NCBI GenBank assembly: GCA_900313765.1
Contig: OMSN01000102.1
Location: 1 to 8,266, forward strand
Length of the DNA stretch: 8,266 nucleotides
Direction of reading: 5' to 3'
DNA from: an uncultured Eubacteriales bacterium
Lineage (GTDB): Bacteria; Bacillota; Clostridia; Lachnospirales; Lachnospiraceae
The position numbers and the translations under genes are program-made. Each line of letters starts with the position of its first letter. Position 1 is the first letter of the stretch. A model generated the notes under the pieces. That model was not told where the DNA came from. It saw nothing but the letters and a program-made list of their open reading frames with translations, and made no database searches. Shown here in pieces: positions 5,735 through 8,266 of the stretch.

Positions 5735-6936
5735 ATGAGAAAGTTAGCAACAATCATTATGGCTGGTGCCCTTGCAGTTACAGCGATGGGCATCACTGCG
5801 AACGCAGATGAGATCAAAGTCTGGGTCGCGGACAATGTGGTGGATTTTACAAATGGACAGATCGAAGCCTTCAAGGAGGCGAATCCGGACTATGCAGATT
5901 ATGATTATGTTGTTGAACCCGTAGGCGAAGGCGATGCGGCAGGCAACATGATCACGGACGTTGAGGCCGGCGCGGATATCTTTGGTTTTGCGCAGGATCA
6001 GATCGCACGTCTGGTTTCCGCAGGCGCGCTGATCGATGTGGAACCGGAGAATGCAGAGAAGGTTAAAGCGGAGAATGATCCGGGTGCCGTGGCGGCAGCG
6101 ACCGTCGGAGAAACGCTGTATGCGTATCCGCTGACCTCAGATAACGGTTATTTCCTGTATTATGACAAGAGTGTCGTGAAAGATCCTTCGAGTCTGGAAG
6201 CGATCGTTGCAGACTGCGAGGCAGCCGGCAAGAATTTCTATATGGAGATCAACTCCGGCTGGTATCAGACGGCATTTTTCTTTGCCACCGGTGCAGATCT
6301 GACTTATGACACGGCAACTTTACCGCATGCAATGCCAATTATGCTTCCGATCAGGGACTTGTTGCTCTGAGAGAGATGGTTGAACTGAAAGCATCCCCGG
6401 CATTCCAGAACGGTTCCGCGGCAGGAGAAGCAACGAATGTAGCTGCGATCGTGGATGGCACCTGGGACGCAGGCGCAGTGCAGGATCTCTTCGGCGATAA
6501 TTACGCCTGCGCAAAGCTTCCGACCTTTGAAGGCTCTGATGGCAAAACCTACCAGATGAGCGGCTTCGGCGGCTTCAAACTTCTTGGCGTCAAGCCGCAG
6601 GAGGATGAAGCGAAGCTGGCTGCCTGCGATGCTCTGGCAGCATGGCTGTCGGGAGAGGAAGCTCAGATCGCCCGCTTTGAGGCAGTCGAATGGGGCCCCT
6701 CCAATCTGGCAGCACAGGCCAGTGACGCAGTACAGGCCAATGAAGCGCTGGCAGCACTTGGCGAGCAGCTGCAGTATACGATTCCGCAGGGTCAGTATCC
6801 CGGCGATTACTGGAGCCTTGCAACATCTCTCGGCGATTCCATCATCAGCGGCGAGCTGTCCAAGGACAGTTCGGATGATGATCTGCTGGCGGCTCTTGAT
6901 AAATTCCAGGAGACCTGCTTATCCTACGCACAGTAA
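5735..6936 (+). pseudogene. Sugar ABC transporter substrate-binding protein (maltose/maltodextrin type), frameshifted
   Basis: Two frames together encode one MalE/MdxE-like protein of about 400 residues. The first (from ATG 5735) gives a signal peptide MRKLATIIMAGALAVTAMG followed by ITANA, and the mature start DEIKVWVADN. It continues through GADIFGFAQDQIARLVSAG (79-97) and YAYPLTSDNGYFLYYDKS (129-146) to YD192 at 6308-6310. It then drifts into an unrelated tail ending at 6370. The family sequence resumes in another frame at 6313 as GNFTACNANYASDQGLVALR. It runs on through AAIVDGTWDAGAV and the MSGFGGFKLLGV block to the stop at 6934-6936. One lost base at 6310-6313, or a loss of four, explains the break. 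The rest shows no decay, so sequencing error and recent mutation are both possible. No lipobox cysteine is present; ANA before Asp25 looks like a signal peptidase I site. The permease gene follows. The exact sugar is not known. Confidence 0.85.
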
Positions 6937-6955
6937 TAATATGACTTTGATTCAG

Positions 6956-6978
6956 CGGCGGGGCATTATGCCCCGCCG
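6956..6978 (+). other. GC-rich stem-loop between binding-protein and permease genes
   Basis: CGGCGGGGCA (6956-6965) pairs perfectly with TGCCCCGCCG (6969-6978), leaving a 3-base TTA loop. The hairpin starts 20 bases after the binding-protein stop and has no T-tract behind it (TAATCATTCAG follows), so it is unlikely to be an efficient intrinsic terminator. Such hairpins often protect the 3' end of the binding-protein message or cause partial read-through, so that less permease than binding protein is made. That role is inferred. Confidence 0.6.
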
Positions 6979-7031
6979 TAATCATTCAGTCTGTTGACAG
7001 CAGACCGGCATATGCTGCGGAGGGGAGAGAG

Positions 7032-8266
7032 ATGAAAACAGAAAACAAAAACGCTGCAGCGGGGGGATTCTCCGCATTTGGCAAGAGTATATCGCAGATC
7101 GGGACGACATTCGTGGATGGTGACTGGAAAACGCGGTTGTCGTACCTCATCTTTGGTTTTGGTCCTCTGGCAAGAGGACAGATCGTAAAGGGGCTTGGTT
7201 ATCTCGCGACAGAGATCGCATTTATCCTCTATATGGTCTTTTTCGGAGCGGATTACCTGAGCAAGATAACAACACTTGGTACGGTCGAGACAGCAAAGAA
7301 AGGCCGTGTTACCGTGTATGGTGACAACAGTTTCCTGATTCTGCTGTTTGGCCTGCTGACGATCATCCTGATCGGTATCGTTATCCTGATCTGGTACCTG
7401 AATATCCAGGAAAACCGCAAGGAAGAACTACTCCTGAGAAGCGGCAAAAAACTTCCGTCTAACAGGAAGGTTCTGGGATCGCTTCTGGACACCAATTTTG
7501 ACAAGACCCTGCTGGCGCTTCCGACACTGGGGATCTTTGTGTTTACGGTGCTGCCCATTCTATTCATGATCTGTGTGGCCTTCACGAATTATGATAAGAA
7601 CCATCAGTCACCTTCGAACCTGTTTACCTGGGTAGGGCTGGAGAATTTCAGCAAACTGTTTTCCTTTGGCAAGGCAGGCTTTGGAAGTACTTTCCTGACC
7701 GTTCTGCTCTGGACGCTGGTCTGGGCGTTTTTTGCGACCTTCCTGAACTATTTTCTGGGGATGGGCGTGGCGATCCTTATCAATAAGAAAGGAATCCGCT
7801 TCAAGCAGCTCTGGCGGACAATCCTGGTTATGACGATCGCCGTGCCGCAGTTTGTTTCTCTGCTGTACATCTATAAGATGTTTGCCAACGACGGCCTGGT
7901 GAACGGATATCTTCTGAAATGGGGCTGGATTACTTCTCCCATTCCTTTCTGGACCGATCCGATGCTGGCAAGAATCACGATCATCGTGGTAAATGTATGG
8001 ATCGGCATCCCGTACATGATGCTGATCGCCACCGGTCTTCTGATGAATATCCCGGAGGAACTGTATGAAAGCGCCAGGATCGACGGCGCCTCTCCGTTCC
8101 AGATGTTCTGGAGCATTACGCTTCCGTATATGCTCTTTGTGACGGGACCATTCCTGCTGACACAGTTTACGGGCAACCTGAACAACTTCAATGTAATCTA
8201 TCTTCTGACCAAGGGACAGCCACAGTCCATGCGGCTGACAGACCATGCAGGGCAGACAGATCTTCT
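7032..8266 (+). CDS. Sugar ABC transporter permease, MalF/MdxF type (3' end lies outside the window)
   Basis: This is a membrane subunit of a maltose/maltodextrin-type importer, open to the right edge with 411 full codons. ATG 7032 follows a purine-rich SD (AGGGGAGAG, 7021-7029). The N-terminal region has the Firmicutes MalF features LSYLIFGFGPLARGQIVKGL (36-55), with hydrophobic segments at about 57-73 and 100-121. The core permease domain has membrane segments at about 160-183, 222-250, 264-284, 313-336 and 364-386. The EAA loop ELYESARIDGASPFQMFW with SITLP (343-365) is well conserved. GLENFSKLF (202-210) and NLNNFNVIYLLTKGQP (382-397) are typical of MalF. About 20-40 residues may be missing at the C-terminus. 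It lies 95 bases after the binding-protein gene, and a MalG-type partner is expected beyond the window. Confidence 0.93.
   Translation, partial: MKTENKNAAAGGFSAFGKSISQIGTTFVDGDWKTRLSYLIFGFGPLARGQIVKGLGYLATEIAFILYMVFFGADYLSKITTLGTVETAKKGRVTVYGDNSFLILLFGLLTIILIGIVILIWYLNIQENRKEELLLRSGKKLPSNRKVLGSLLDTNFDKTLLALPTLGIFVFTVLPILFMICVAFTNYDKNHQSPSNLFTWVGLENFSKLFSFGKAGFGSTFLTVLLWTLVWAFFATFLNYFLGMGVAILINKKGIRFKQLWRTILVMTIAVPQFVSLLYIYKMFANDGLVNGYLLKWGWITSPIPFWTDPMLARITIIVVNVWIGIPYMMLIATGLLMNIPEELYESARIDGASPFQMFWSITLPYMLFVTGPFLLTQFTGNLNNFNVIYLLTKGQPQSMRLTDHAGQTDL

Noticed and set aside
6308..6324. Programmed -1 ribosomal frameshift as an explanation of the split binding-protein gene
   Set aside because: No X-XXY-YYZ slippery heptamer is present in the right frame near 6308-6324, and no obvious stimulatory hairpin follows. 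Mutation or sequence error is simpler.
6376..6936. Independent gene starting at ATG 6376
   Set aside because: Family sequence continues upstream of this ATG in the same frame to 6313, there is no properly spaced SD, and the product would be half a binding protein with no signal peptide.
6994..7022. Promoter upstream of the MalF-type permease (TTGACA at 6994-6999)
   Set aside because: No -10 like hexamer lies 16-18 bases downstream; the region there reads GCGGAG. The -35 match alone is not enough.
1..8266. CRISPR arrays, insertion sequences, tRNA/rRNA genes, phage or defence genes
   Set aside because: I saw no repeat-spacer pattern, transposase, terminal inverted repeats, tRNA fold or defence domain. 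All long frames resolve to housekeeping or transport families.

Overview
The window looks like a stretch of a Bacillota (Firmicutes) chromosome, probably of the Clostridia or Erysipelotrichia type. The grounds are moderate GC, strong AGGAGG-type ribosome binding sites, short intergenic gaps, some TTG starts, a TPP riboswitch with a transcription-terminator expression platform, and protein families typical of that phylum. I cannot name a genus. Every supported gene is on the + strand.

Layout. (1) Positions 1-2513 form a tight run: the 3' end of radA, a small rhomboid-type membrane protease whose TTG start overlaps the radA stop, a HIT-family (HinT-like) nucleotide hydrolase, and a Gfo/Idh/MocA-family NAD(P)-dependent oxidoreductase. 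(2) Positions 2530-5585 form a thiamine-related transport unit. A strong sigmaA-type promoter leads into a TPP riboswitch and an intrinsic terminator. Four genes follow: a small YkoF/MTH1187-type thiamine-binding protein (DUF77), then an ABC permease, a THI5/NMT1-type substrate-binding protein and an ATPase (ThiX, ThiY, ThiZ types). (3) Positions 5651-8266 begin a second ABC importer unit of the maltose/maltodextrin type. A strong promoter with candidate operator repeats precedes a substrate-binding protein gene broken by a frameshift near 6310, a GC-rich stem-loop, and a MalF/MdxF-type permease that runs off the end of the window.

How the parts work together. In the thiamine unit, low TPP should allow an antiterminator to form so that the importer is made; high TPP should favour the terminator before the first gene. 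The likely cargo is thiamine, its pyrimidine moiety HMP, or a breakdown product such as formylaminopyrimidine. The sugar unit probably has one repressor-controlled promoter, and the stem-loop after the binding-protein gene may set a higher dose of binding protein than of membrane component.

Most of the window is conventional. The points most worth checking are the frameshift in the sugar-binding protein, the paired operator-like palindromes 42 bp apart around its promoter, the riboswitch expression platform, and the lack of a convincing lipobox in either solute-binding protein. I did not find a clearly new system.
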